Source of the DNA: Anas platyrhynchos
Lineage: Eukaryota > Chordata > Aves > Anseriformes > Anatidae
Length of the DNA: 64,000 bases
Direction of reading: 5' to 3'
NCBI RefSeq assembly: GCF_047663525.1
Contig: NC_092588.1
Coordinates: 91,385,501-91,449,500 of the forward strand
The number at the start of each line of letters is the position of its first letter. Position 1 is the stretch's first letter. The translations under genes and the position numbers were made by a program. Below the pieces are notes generated by a model. The model did no database searches. It worked only from the letters and a program-made list of their open reading frames with translations, and was not told the DNA's origin. Below are positions 39,730-63,156 of this stretch, piece by piece.

Positions 39730-40015
39730 TTTATTTTAGGCAGCTAATATGTGCCTAATCAGTGAGATATGTTTTCATTTAAAAGCCAATAGACTGCAGC
39801 TGAATCCGATGAAATCCGATGTAAGGATAATTTGTAGAATTCAGAAACGCTGAGTCAGCAGCAGAGCCCATCTCCACGGCTTGAATATTGTTTCTAACTC
39901 CCGCTGCTGTGTTTCACTTACTATTATACCGATTGTGTCGTGTAATTATTGTTTGTTTTCCAAAAATGTAATTACATTTTTTCCTTTGTTTCCTTTGCAA
40001 CGTTAAATCTGCCAA
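39730..40015. promoter_or_regulatory. Candidate distal enhancer F with a MAF/AP-1 palindrome
   Basis: Contains CGCTGAGTCAGCA (39848-39860), one base from the full MAF recognition element TGCTGAGTCAGCA and holding the AP-1 core TGAGTCA. It also has a tandem AATCCGATG pair (39803-39811 and 39813-39821) and GTAATTATTGTTTG. Repeat-free. Confidence 0.35.
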
Positions 40016-41459
40016 ATGCCTGACTAAAGCAGCTCTAGGAAAGAAAAAATAAATAAACAAGTGGATGCAAAGAGAAAAAAAAAAATAAGGGAAGGACGTC
40101 TCTTTCTGTCTTTAACCAAAGATTTTCTCTCTCAGGCATCTCCTTGTATCGACGATTTAACAAAAATACCGGTACATGTGGAACAAAAATCTGGGAAAGC
40201 CCAGCACGGCTTAGGGAAGGTTTCAGTCCCCAGCAGCCCCCCGTGTTTGTGGGACGCCTTTTCCTCCGGCCCGCAGCACTGCAATCCGCGGGAAAATAAA
40301 ATTATAATAACACTATATAATAATAATAATACTTCCAGCCTGTGCTGGGGGTGCTATCCTCGGCACGGGGGGTTCGGGGCCCCACTCTGCCCCATCTCTG
40401 CAGGGACAAGCGACGTCCGTGGCCCCTAGGCGCGATGCGACAGTGACGGGCGGAGTGTCCCCCAGCCCCTCCGGGGGAACGGATTGAATCTGTTGCCGTC
40501 GGGAATATGGGGTGGGCTGCGGCTGGAAAAAGGACAAAAAAGAGGAGGAAGGATTCTGCCCACCCCCAGGGAAGCCGCCTCGCTCCTTGCCAGCATCCTT
40601 TCGGCGTTTGTCACAGCGGAGCGGCAGCGGCAGCCAGCCAGGGATGGGTAACATATAGGATCCGGGAAGGGTGAAACCGGCCCCACCCAGGCGTGAAAAT
40701 CAGTCCCTTTCCTCCCCCCCTCCCCAGCTTGCACCTGCTTCAGCCAAAAGGGTGCAGCAGGGGCCCGTCCCACGGCCGCTAGCAAACCTCCTGCTGAGGA
40801 GTGCTTCGGGGGGCTTCGCTTTTTAAGAGAGGAGAGAAAGGCAGCCAGCGGCAGCTCCTGGCTGCGGGGGTCTCAGCACAGAGGTAGTGGCAGTCCCCCC
40901 CAGACCCCAGATTTTATTTCGAGCAAATAACGCTTCCCCGACCGGCGGTTGCATACGAGACGAGTAATTGTGCTCCGATGCTTAAATAAATCATTGATGG
41001 GTGAAATTACACATGCTCACTTAAAACGTAATGTGATTAAGAGATTATGGGATCGCAGTTAATGTGTCGCCTCACGGCTCCTGGACCCGGTTCCTGACAC
41101 CAGAAATCCCATGCGCCGGGGCTGGGGGGGCGCTGGCCGAGCAGGGGACTCTCCCAGCTCCGCTTTGCGCTCGGGGGCTTGCAAACAACTTCGGGGGCTT
41201 GTTTGGGTCTGGGGGAGGGAGAAAAAAAAAAAAAAAAGTTAAATGGAAAGGCAGGAGAAGGGGGCGAGGGGTGGGGGGATTGGGGAAAGAGAGGCTGGGT
41301 CTGCGCCTGCAAGCTGATTACCTCTCATCTGAAAGCTGCTCCATTTCCTCCCGCATTGGGTAAGTCCTTTATCATGAGGTGGCACGAGCCCTGCCGGGGG
41401 CTATTGGTAGCCCCGAGGAAGGAGCCGGGATGGCAAGCGGGATCCTATCATCAGGCTGC

Positions 41460-41620
41460 ATAATAACCCCGGGCTCGCCACAGCTGCGCTGTGACCCTTT
41501 GTGATGGAGCCGATAGCACTCACATGAAATAATGTCCTCCTTTTGGGTGTGAAATTACCATGTTTATTAATTGAGCTAGACACGAGGTTTACCTTTTTCT
41601 TTCCGAGCCATGAAAATTCG
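41460..41620. promoter_or_regulatory. Candidate enhancer G1 inside the CpG-rich region
   Basis: AT-balanced, repeat-free island with a T-box-like GGTGTGAA (41546-41553), GAAATTACCATG and a homeodomain TTAATTGA (41567-41574), set between GC-rich homopolymer stretches. Confidence 0.3.
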
Positions 41621-41939
41621 TGATTCGGGACAAATGTCTCCCTTTTTCCCCCTCTCCTCCCCTTTCTCCGCCCTCCCCCCCCCCCCCAAGTTGCGCTGTC
41701 AAGGGGCTGAGCGAGCAGGACCAGATGGGGTGATGGATTTTGGAGGATCGCGTGGGACCAGGCCCCCCACAAGTTTTGAGCAGGTTCACGCACCCCAAAC
41801 ACACCCCACCCCACCTTTTTAGGGTCTCGGCAGGGCCTTGAAAAACGCCCCCCTCAAGGAGAGATGTGCCCAGGTGGGCGCAGGGTCCGCGGGTAGGGAT
41901 GGAGGAGCACAGCTTTTCTCCTCTTCCCACGTACTTTGT

Positions 41940-42080
41940 TATTATTCTTTTTATTTATTTTTGCCTTGCAATTAGGCTTGTAACGAGCTTAACGCACTAC
42001 GTGTTTCTGGGCCAATAATACTTGTATTTAACCTAATTAAAGCCGACCTTTGAACAGATCTGAAATATAAACACGCCTCC
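41940..42080. promoter_or_regulatory. Candidate enhancer G2 inside the CpG-rich region
   Basis: Holds GCAATTAGGC, GGCCAATAATAC, CTAATTAA (42033-42040) and a TCF/LEF-type CCTTTGAA (42047-42054). AT-rich, with GC-rich DNA on both sides. Confidence 0.3.
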
Positions 42081-43984
42081 CTCCTCTACACCCCTCTTTC
42101 CGACTTTTTAGCAATTTAACGTTTCAATCTCTGGGCTGGAACACACAACCTTTCACCAGAGCACGGGGCGGGGGGGGGGAGAGAAACGAAGCAGAAAAAA
42201 ACTGCGGATGAGGCAGAGGGACCAGCTTTGCCCCAGCACCCGCCACAAATGCCCAGGTAGGCGCCCCCCTTCCTCCTTCTCCTTCTCCTCCTCCTCCTCT
42301 TCCTCCGCCTGAAGGTGGGCAGGGGGCGGCCTCGAATCTCGCCGCCCCTCGCCCCTGCTGTCGCGGCGGGGGGGAGCTCCGATCCCTGAGCGCTCCGGAG
42401 CGCCGCGATTTTCAGCGATTTTCAGCGCGGCTCCTCCAGGCGCAGCCTGCCGGGGGTGGTTTTGGGACCGCCTCTGAGCGCCGGACCTCGGCGGGCGCAG
42501 ATGAATGCGCCCCAAAATGCGCCTCCCAGCCCCCCTGCTTTCCCTCCCCTTCCCAACCAAGGTGGTGCTGAAGCCCCCTAAATAAATCCGTACCGTCTGG
42601 GTGTGTTTTTACGCCCGTCACGTATGATACGAGCAAGTTCATTTCCAATGAAAACCCATTCTCGCAAAATTTTAGCCTTTTTTTTTTCCGATTAATGGGC
42701 GATTTAAATGCTTTTTTTTTTTTTTCAGAGCAAAACCGAATATACTTTTTTATACTTTTTTTTCTTTTAAGTAAGTAATCAAAATTGTCCTGGAATTTTT
42801 CTTTTTTTTTTTTTTTTTTCCTCTGAATGACATTACAAAGAATTTTGTTAAAGAAAGCCAGACTAATTGCTGCCAGAAGAGTCTTTTCATAGAAAAGTCT
42901 GGTTTTCATAAGGCACTTTCTGTGGGTGTTGCGGTTAAACCTAAACCTAGCGGAGAGGGGAAATTTAGCCTTTTTTTTTTTTTTTTTTTTTTTTCAAGGC
43001 GATTTTTCTCAGCAGCGGAAAAGCCCCGTGCTTAACAAAACTATCCAGAGATTCACGATGCGAGGGGAAAAAGCCGGAGCTGCCCGAGCGCCGCGCATCT
43101 CCCCTGTACGCTCCCACGGTGCCCGGCTGGATCCAGCCCCGCTTCCCTTTGCTCTTTGTCCCGCCGGGGGGTTAGCAAACCCCTCTCGCTTGGTCAAAGC
43201 TCGTCCCAACCCTCGCCCCCCCCGGGGAGCCGGCATTTTGCAGGTGGGGTCGGGGCAGGACCCCCTCCCCCCAAAACCGAGCATCCCCCCCCCCCACACC
43301 CGGCGGGGGCAGCTGCGCGGAAAGTGGAGGTGAGAAAAAGCTGGGCGGTCCCTCAAAGATGTAAAAATCCCAAGGATCTTGGATTGTTTTTCATTTTTTC
43401 TTTTTTTTTTCTTTTTCTTTTTTTTCTTTTCCTTTTCCTTTTCCTTTTTCTTTTTTCTCTCCCTCAGCTCTTGGGAGGAATTTTCAAGCCCTCCACCCCA
43501 CCCTCGCAACACCCACGACCCCCTCGCCTGGAGGGAGGAAAATAGGGAAAGAAAGGATGGGTGCTGCAACAGCCCTGCGGAGGCTGCCCCTGCCCCAGGG
43601 CACCTCCTGTCCCCGCTGCCTCCCCCCCCGGTCGGATCCAGCCGGAGGAGGCCGCTCCCGTCCCGTCTCATTTGGGCTCACCCCAAACCTGGGGAAAGGA
43701 AATGCCGGTCGCCACTTGCAGTGCAGTCGGGCCGGTTTTATTTTTTTTTTCTTCCCCCCCCCCCCCCCCCACCCCCCGCCCTTTTTTTTTTCCAGCAGCA
43801 GCAACAACAAAAATACTCCAACGCCGTACATGCAGGCAGAGTAAACTCAGCCCGGTACTGTTCTTTTTTTACTGTCCTTTTGTTCCCGGCGGGGCGGATG
43901 AGGGGGTTGGGCCCCCCTCAACCCCGTCCCCCCCACCTTGCGGGACGGGGTGCAGCCCTCCCTTCCTTTCGGTGAAGCGGGGCA

Positions 43985-44165
43985 GTGATAAAAGGAGACA
44001 GGGCTCTGAAAGGCTTTGATTGAAATGGCGTGTGCCAAGCTGATGGGAGCCAGCGAGGGACAAAGCGGCGAGGAGCCATGGACACTCGAGCAATTATTCC
44101 TCCACGCTGAAGGTGGATTAGTGCAATGGAAAGAAGCATATGTTCGGCCTGGGGCGACACTCCCC
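43985..44165. promoter_or_regulatory. Candidate enhancer G3
   Basis: Contains TCF/LEF-type CTTTGAT (44014-44020), CAATTATTCC (44091-44100) and an OTX/PITX-type GGATTA (44115-44120). Repeat-free edge of the CpG-rich region. Confidence 0.3.
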
Positions 44166-44320
44166 CCGGCTGGGTTTAGAGAATGAGAGCAGAGAAAGAG
44201 GCTGAACCTGGAATATCAACTATCCGGGAGACAGCCCTCCCAACCCCCTCCTCTCCCAGCCTCTCCAAAATCGCAGGGATGGTGAGATAAATACACCCGC
44301 CTGCAGAGACGAAGGGATAC

Positions 44321-44350
44321 TCATGGACACCCATGGACATCCATGGACAA
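44321..44350. repeat. Three tandem copies of a 10-bp CCATGGACAC-like unit
   Basis: TCATGGACAC, CCATGGACAT and CCATGGACAA stand head to tail at 44321, 44331 and 44341. The unit is one helical turn long and contains the palindrome CCATGG. Confidence 0.8.
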
Positions 44351-45763
44351 GGGCAGAGGCACCCACACTTCTGCATACAGCCACCTGCCTACACGCCTCC
44401 AAGCACGGCCACACGGATGGACAGAGGGACACCCTGGATGGAAAGCCTCCACGGGTGTGACGATGCGAACAAACAAGCAGCCAGCCTCTGAGAGGCTCCT
44501 AGCAGCAGCCAGTGCTCTCCTGCAGGCTCCAGTTTCCCCAGTGCCTTCCCAAGAAACTTCCTAGAGGCAGCTGCAGTGAGGGATGGGGTTATCTCTGCCC
44601 CCTCACAGTCCTGCCTGAGCTACGTGGAAGGCTTGGGGCAAAACGCTTTTCCATCAAATTTTCTCCCTCTCCCCAGCTCCCTGCAAAATCCTGTCCTTCC
44701 CAGTTAGGTGGCTGCATGGGGAGTGCACAGAGATGGGGAGAAGCCCCCTTGGCCAGTCCGAGCCTACACAGCAGCCCTCAGGAACATCCTGCCCCCTATC
44801 TCGGTGGCAATGGGAAAACCCATCTGCTAAAAGCCCAAACCTGAGCAGGGACAGCAGGAGCACGTTTTTGGCATATTTACACTCTAGCTCTTTGGGTCTA
44901 CAGGGGAGGGGAGAGCTGAGGCCACAGCAGGGGCTCACCACAGCTAAGGTCCGGGCCACCCTGCTTGCAGAGCAGAAAGACAATCCCCAAGCAGAAGAGG
45001 AAGGGCTGCGGGAGACAGGACTAGCAGTGGGAGCAGCACCCAGAAGTCAGGGGGAAGGCGAGGAGGGGGTGCTGGAGCTGCTGGGAGACAGCCAGCAGGC
45101 TCAGGAAGGGAACAAGGGAGAAGATCAGAAAGGCAGCTCTCTCCTTCCCCACAGCCCCAAGCACCACTGAAAATGTGTCCCGTGTATTTCACACCTCTGC
45201 TTCTTTATCCTCAGCTTTGGGCTTGGGGCAGATTTCACAAAGAGAGGAGGGGGCAGCTGCACCCAGAGAAGCACAGGGCAGGAGTCCTGCAGGACCAACA
45301 AGCCAGTAGGAGCACAACCAAAACCATCATAGTGAAGTAACGTGCATCCCTAAGCCTGAGAGCCCAACTGCATGGCCCACGCTCCTGCCAGAAAACAACT
45401 CTCCATTCAGAGCCCCCCCATCTGCTTCCAATAGACTATTACAAAGGGAATTAACCACACCACAGGCAACAAGAGCAGCATGGCTCACGAGTACCTCTGG
45501 ACAGGAAAGGTCTTCACATAGATCCTGTAATGTCACGTGGAAACCAGGACTGGGGTGTGTGCACATCTCACTTGAGCAACGACACTTATTTCACAGCCAG
45601 CAGCCCTTCACCTCCCTGCTTTGAAAACAAGACAATTTCTTCTGCACCCAGGACATGCTTTCCTCCACCTGGTCTGAAGGTGTCCGTGCAAATGAGTGAC
45701 TATGAGCAGACTAATAATTGCAGAGCTCATGGTGATATTTGGATGCCAGTGCCTGCCTTGAAG

Positions 45764-45798
45764 AAAAAAAAAAAAAAAAAAGCAAAAAAAAAAAAAAA
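45764..45798. repeat. Two poly(A) tracts separated by GC
   Basis: 18 A, then GC, then 15 A. The Lys-rich and Phe-rich frames across it are artefacts. Confidence 0.9.
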
Positions 45799-46979
45799 GC
45801 TGGAAACCATTGGGTCCCTCCTACCCTACTAAAAAGCTCTCCAGGTAGACACAGAATTAATAGACTGAATTCCACACCATGTTCACTCAGTGAAGGTGCC
45901 TCAACCACTTCATCAGAGAGAGGAGAAACGTTGGCCCTCTAATTTGGGCCACTCAAGCCGAACACAACCTCATGCAGATGTGACTGCAGAGACTGTAAGA
46001 GGGAATGAAAGCCCACAGATCTGTTACCTGCTTGCTTACAGCACCAGGCACCAGAACAGAGGAGTAACAGCTCAAGGACACAAATATTTCCCTCTGTCAT
46101 AAGCTATATTTCTATTTGCCCTGCCCAAAACATTAGCCACCCAAGGAAGTCTAGCAATTTCAACTAGAAAAAGAGAAACAAGGCCATTCTGCTATACTGG
46201 AACCTGTAAGGCTCCACTAGTAAATAGCCATGGCAGAATTTTACTTTTCCTCTGCTTCCAATTGCTTTAAATTACTTATTTTGGGGGAGTTTGGGGTTGC
46301 TCAACTAAATACTGCATTAGAGAGGACAAATGATTTAAGAACCAGGCTTGGCTGATTTCTTTTTTTTCTCCATCCTGGAGATAAAAAGAAGGAACACATT
46401 CTAGTAATCCCTGCTCATTTTCATGGCCATTCTTGCACCTGTAACTCAAATAATGAAGCCATTTGTTATTTATATTGCACTTTCCCCTCCATTCTAGATT
46501 TCTAACGATCTGACCCTGTTTTATGGCCCTGACAAAGCCTGAAACTGGTGTGGACTTCCAATAATTGAACGATATAGGGAAAAATCTTTAGCTGGAATGA
46601 AGCAGATGTTAGCTTCATGCAGTCCTCTAACTTGATTATTCTTTGGACACGTTAGACAAGCATTAGTGATTGATAATGATGCTAATTAACCCCTTTCCTT
46701 TCCAAAACAGCAAACCAACACCAGCAGGATTCTGCAAACACCACATCCAAAGGACTGTGTATATCCCTATCTGTTTGGAATGGATCAGTGGCACAACCTC
46801 ACCGCCCTGCACTCAACAAAATCGTCTCCTGCAGAGGCTAAGCAGGCTCCAAACACTCTCCAAGAGTTAACAGCTCCTGGCACTTGCAGAGCAGGGAGCA
46901 GTGACAGAGCTGTTCCATTCAGGGAAGGTGCACAGGATAGAACCAGATGCACGATTTATTTTGTACACTCCTAACCTTT

Positions 46980-47420
46980 TCTGTTCGGCTGTCAAGCTGC
47001 TTAAATCATGCCGCCCTCGCTAGCTGGGATGGGCTTCGCGCCGCTCCTTGTCAGAGCGACATTTATTATTTTAGCTATGCTTTTTGAAGGCGAGGGCTGG
47101 CGCTCTGGGAATCCAGTTTGGGCTCAGACACGTACGTACTGACAAGGGAAAGGGAAGTGCACTCTCTGGAATTTCAATGCGAGGCAGGACATGAGTAAAC
47201 AAACAAGGAGTTGATCTGATTACGCAGTCAAATTTATCATGGACAATAAAGAAATCACCCTCAAATGTAAGGGTTTGGATAAATGAATACTCCTGGCAAG
47301 TGAATAAAATGTATTCAATTAACTAAAAACCTCGTGCACTTCTGAACTGAAGTGGAATCGACTGTAATTGATTTATTTGAAACCAGAGGTTAAGGACTGA
47401 ATTAGCTAAGTACAACTGGG
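46980..47420. promoter_or_regulatory. Candidate distal enhancer H
   Basis: Repeat-free block about 2.7 kb beyond the furthest TFAP2A poly(A) signal. It has a FOX-type GTAAACAAAC (47195-47204), a SOX-type ACAAT core (47243-47247), ATTTATTATTTTAGC and CTGTAATTGATTTATTTG. Appearance only. Confidence 0.3.
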
Positions 47421-49643
47421 TATTTCAAGCCACTGACTTCTCAAATGTCAAATCCCTTCTATTTTAAATATTATTTCAGCTGTGGGGCATTGCTGTCCTG
47501 ATGGCTGTTCCACCAGTTAAATCTCAAATTATACTGATATTTGATTTTTGGAGGGTGGGGTAAATTATGGTACAAAGGAAAGGGCTGTCCTTATCTATGG
47601 TGCAAGACCGCTGAGCTGTGTTTTGGTTCACATGCAGAAATCAGCATTGTGTCGCAGCAACGGTCTAACATGCAGCCACTCACCCTAATTTCAGCCTATC
47701 TGGGAAAGAAAATAACAGTAGATTTTTGTTAGTGTATCAAAGCATAACCTAGAATTGTACTGCTGCAGGTTTATTACAATGTTAAAAAAGCATCCAAAGA
47801 ACACTAAAGTAATTAGCACGTTTTAGTAACTGCACGTTGGGCACAGCGGAAGAGGCTGAACCTGAAGCTGGTCTGATTTCCATTATCGCCTGAAAAATCC
47901 TCCCTTAGAAATAATAATATAATAATAAAGAAATCTACACAAGGTTATTTCATTTCTGTTTTCTGGTGGCTTGCTAATGCAGGAGAAGGACACTTAAAAT
48001 GCACTCTCCTAGCATAAAGTAGCTAATTATATCTTTAAAACATTATTTATTATGACCTTATAATGTTCTAGCATAAGACCTCTTTATATATACATTGCCC
48101 AGTATAAAACGATTATATTGGATACAGGTCTCAAAAAGTAACAAGCATCTGTAAATCCAGATATGAATGAATGGTATTTAATAAGATTGTTTTCGTTTAA
48201 AAATGAGTATTTATGTGTTGCTGTAGAAAGAGCAGCAATGTATTGCTGTTTATGAATGCTATTGTGCCTGAGGTTAGGATCCCACACACAATCTGAGATG
48301 CAGCCAAGAAAAACAGCCCTGATAGACAATGCTTCACTTCACCTGCTACAATACTGTGCATTTCATTTATGTCAAGAATATGTACAGTTAGGGTTCATTC
48401 ACCTCATTATTTTGTTACATCTACTTTACAGTTAACCAGTCTCTCTTGGAAATAATAAATAACTGTTTTTAAAACAATTGCAGCTTTGCATTCAAAAGAA
48501 CCACTTTCAATTTATAAGAAAAAAATATTCACCATTTTTATAAACTGGCTGGCTCTCAGAAATAGAATTTAGACTCCACCAACTCTCTTTCTGCTTGGCA
48601 AGATTGATTTTACACTGCCTTCCATAAGTAGATTACCAAAGCAAAATGAAACATCTTGGGCTTTATCTAATGCTTTGCTTCACCAGCCCTACCAAACGTC
48701 AAAATATATGAGCAAATGTTAATTCTCTTTGCAGCTTTATTGTAAACATCTCCCTCTTAACCTCCTCAATTTCTGCCTGAGCAAAAAGAAAGAGAGAGAG
48801 AGAGAGAGAGAAGCAGAGTCAAGAAAGAGAGAAAAATCAGCCACCACCTCCAAAATATCATCACCACTTAAAGGAGACCATCTCTTTAAAATGCCTTTAC
48901 AATCTCAACTGCATTAGCCCCTTTTCCTGTGATATAATATAATCCAGTATGATCCAAACTTCACCTACCCCTTGGGCCAAAGAAAATAGATTCAAAGTCC
49001 GAATTCTCACATTTTTACAGCCTAGCTACAAGGTGTACACTCCATTTCTTTCTTTTTTTTTTTTTTTTAAGCAAACTTCCCTATTTTACAACTGGTTTCC
49101 ACAAGAAGAAACTTAAGATAAAAACTGCAGTTCCTTACAACCTAACACAGCCATCTCAAAATGTCAATCCGAGCCTTCCACTAAAACGTAAACCATCAAT
49201 CAGAAATAATCTGTCTCCTGCAAGATTTCGCTAAAGTTCACAACCGTGAGATGATGTTGTTGGCATCGACTATGGAGCTTTTCTTTTTTTTGAGGAGGAG
49301 GGAGCACTCAGGTCTGATTCACCATTTTTTTTGTTTGTTTGTTTTGTTTTTTCCTCAGAGTACCTAATTTTCAGTATTTGCTTAGCAATGATTCTTTTTA
49401 AAACGTCCTTCTTGAGATAGATTTTTGTTTATCTCCGCTCTCCTTTAGGACAACTACATGTACAAAATTTTATAGGCTTATAATTCTGTATGCTATATAG
49501 AAACATAAATAAAATCCTAGAGGTCAACATAAATAAAATAAAACTTTATTTTTTAAATAAAATTATGTATTGGTTAAAGAAAAGATAGTGTGTCATTTTG
49601 TTAGTAGTACAGACAATTTTTTATCCAAAAGAATACATTGTGC
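47421..49643. other. Intergenic, AT-rich unique DNA downstream of TFAP2A
   Basis: No coding frame recognised. It contains the (AG)n run at 48790 and several T-rich stretches (49050-49070, 49320-49350). Part of it could belong to a longer TFAP2A 3' UTR. Confidence 0.5.
48790..48811. repeat. (AG)n short microsatellite
   Basis: About eleven AG units, followed by further purine-rich sequence. Confidence 0.9.
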
Positions 49644-49649
49644 TTTATT
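49644..49649 (-). other. Candidate distal poly(A) signal of TFAP2A
   Basis: AATAAA in the context ACACAATAAAGCACA in gene orientation, about 1.69 kb after the stop codon. It would be the last signal of a long 3' UTR form. The assignment is inference from position and context. Confidence 0.35.
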
Positions 49650-50990
49650 GTGTCATTTGTCTGAATACAGACTCAGTGGAATATCTAAATGATACCCTGC
49701 TCTGAACTCCAAGTTGAAAGTAAGTTTTTATTATACTTGAGGGAAACAATGGGTTCAGCTGCTTATTGCAAGGAGCAATTGTCAAGGGAGAGTTAAACTC
49801 AATTACTGTAACCATACTGAATAAAAAATACTGCCAAGAACAAAAATACGCCTGGGTAAAGACAGCCACTGAATAAAAAAATCGACATAAAGCGTATCAA
49901 ATATTTATTTATCTGGGCAACAAAGGACTATGATACATTGACAGGCATGGAAACTACTGCCGGCACAACTCAATACAATACAACTATAACTGCTTCCAAT
50001 ATGGCCAGTGGAATTACAGGATACCAGGTGGTCCCAAATGTTTGAAGTTTTTTGGGAAAAAAAAAAAGAAGAAAAAGAAAAACAAAAGGGAGGAAGAAAA
50101 AAAAAAAGGAAAGAAAAGCTAAATCTTGTTTTAAAAGACAATATTAATTTATTGCTCTGATGGTGCTTTCAGGAAAGGGACAGTGGATAAAAATAACTTC
50201 TTTCATTTCCCACAACACATAAAGGTTGTAAAACCACTAACATGTTTAAAAATCTTGCCAGGGTCCAACATCACTTAATTTTTTTCTGCAATGAGAAACT
50301 AAATGTCATACTAATTATATATAAAAATTCATGTTTTTTTTATTTGTTCAGCTGCTTCATTGTCGCCTTTAACATGCTACAACAGGGCTAAAAATGATGT
50401 ATCCCAGAGAATAACCCCCAAAAAACCTCTGATATCTAAATAAGTACCATGAACCACATGATGAACTAAGAGGGGAAGATTTAAAACCCACTAAACAAGA
50501 GGTAAACGAGATCACCAGATAAATAAAAAAAGGCTTAAAACAGACTCACCATATTTACAATTCCCATTAAATTACACATAAATAAATATATACATACATG
50601 AACACTGATTCCCTTATATAATAACCGTGAACCGTGTTGCAATAGAAAGTTCAAGTTGGTCGCTTTACCTTTGACAGGAAAAAGTTCTATAACTGAAGAT
50701 ATGACATGGAACTGCTTGTGTTTTGTGTTCAAGTTTATTCACAATACTGATAAAATGTCATCAGTCCTTTTTGCCTTTTCTTTGTTTGTTTGCTGTTGCA
50801 CTTTTTTCACTTTTTTCTTAATATGGCTACAATCTTAACTGAAGTTTATGTAAGGGAAGGTGGTGATTCAGTCCGGTGAAGCTCATAGAATTTTTTTTTA
50901 GTATTATTTATTTCTTTTTTTTATTATTATTTTTAATATATTTTTAGAAAAAAGGTCCTTTTTGTTTTGTTTTTGTTTTCCTCCTTTTGT

Positions 50991-50996
50991 TTTATT
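50991..50996 (-). other. Candidate proximal poly(A) signal of TFAP2A
   Basis: AATAAA in gene orientation, about 340 nt after the stop codon, in a stretch alternating A and T runs. A second AATAAA follows at 50907-50912. Use of either would give a short 3' UTR. Confidence 0.35.
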
Positions 50997-51337
50997 TAAA
51001 AAAAAAACGTCCACAAACTCAAGACAGAACTTTTTCTCTTTGCTGGCTCCGTCCCCCTGTTCTGTTCTCTTAGGCTCCAAACTGGAGTAGTAAAACGATG
51101 GTAGCAGCGGGGGGAGAGGAGGGGCAAGTGAAAAGGGAAAAAATGGAAATGTGGATGCTGGGAAAGGGTGCGGGGAGAGGGCAGAGCAGTCCTGCAGAGT
51201 CAGAGAACAGGATTGGCAGAAGGACGCTCATTCTGTTGCTGTAGCCTGGGGTGCTGGGTGCAGGGAAGAGGGAGGAGGGAGACGAATGGACTGATGGGCT
51301 GTAAGGGGGGAAGGGAGAGGAGTTGGGGGGGGGATCC

Positions 51338-62693
<11,356 letters not shown>

Positions 62694-63156
62694 CTGCGAA
62701 GAGTCGGGGGGTTACGAGGCAGGGCAGAAAAAAATAACGATAATAACAACAACAAAAAAGCAGAGCAAAGTGACCGGAGCTGCGCGCACAGCCCCCGGCG
62801 GAGCCTGCGCGGGCGCGGAGGGAGCGCGGCCGGAGCCCGGCGCTAGGCGCGGGGGGGACCGGGGCGCCGGGGCTGCTCCGCGGGTGCGCCACGATAATCC
62901 ATCAGAACTTGCACCGATCCCGGCTGCCCTTCATCGGCTCTTGCAAAGGCGAGCTCTCTCTCTATCCTGGCGTGGTGTGAGGAGTCAAAGTTGGTCGCTT
63001 TTTTTTTTTTTTTGGTTTTGCGCTTTTTTTTTTTTTTTGCCTTTTTTTTTCCCGCTTTTTAGCGTGTGTGTGTTTGTTTCTTAATCCTTTTTTTTTTCTC
63101 CTCTGTCTCTCTTTTTTTTTTTTTTCTCCTTTGACTTAGCTGCTGGTTCACTTGAG

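Larger units (their letters stand above)
40200..44010. promoter_or_regulatory. Orphan CpG-rich region with homopolymer runs
   Basis: High GC with many CpGs, densest at about 42300-42560, and alternating poly(T), poly(A), poly(C) and (TCC)n tracts. Open frames on both strands are long because stops are rare in such DNA; they consist of Pro/Gly/Arg or Phe/Lys runs and no domain was recognised. It lies about 7-11 kb past the 3' end of TFAP2A. It could be a lncRNA promoter or a regulatory hub. Confidence 0.45.
44166..46979. other. Intergenic, unique DNA
   Basis: No gene recognised. The 10-bp triplet repeat at 44321 and the paired poly(A) at 45764 are the only structured items. Confidence 0.55.
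49644..51337 (-). other. TFAP2A: Probable TFAP2A 3' UTR (end uncertain)
   Basis: Non-coding DNA immediately downstream of the stop codon. It is AT-rich, with T- and A-rich stretches (about 50890-51010 and 50050-50108) and several AATAAA hexamers in gene orientation: 50991-50996, 50907-50912, 50339-50344, 50148-50153, 49904-49909 and 49644-49649. Which one ends the transcript cannot be decided without transcript data, so the left border is the furthest plausible one. Confidence 0.45.

Noticed and set aside
41037..44019. Many 90-220 codon frames in the CpG-rich region, hinting at a gene
   Set aside because: GC-rich DNA lacks stops by chance. The frames are Pro/Gly/Arg or homopolymer Phe/Lys runs, overlap on both strands, and show no domain or consistent splice structure.
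44512..45192. Overlapping 80-145 codon frames on both strands
   Set aside because: No recognisable family; composition follows the local GC and purine bias, and the strands overlap with equal quality.
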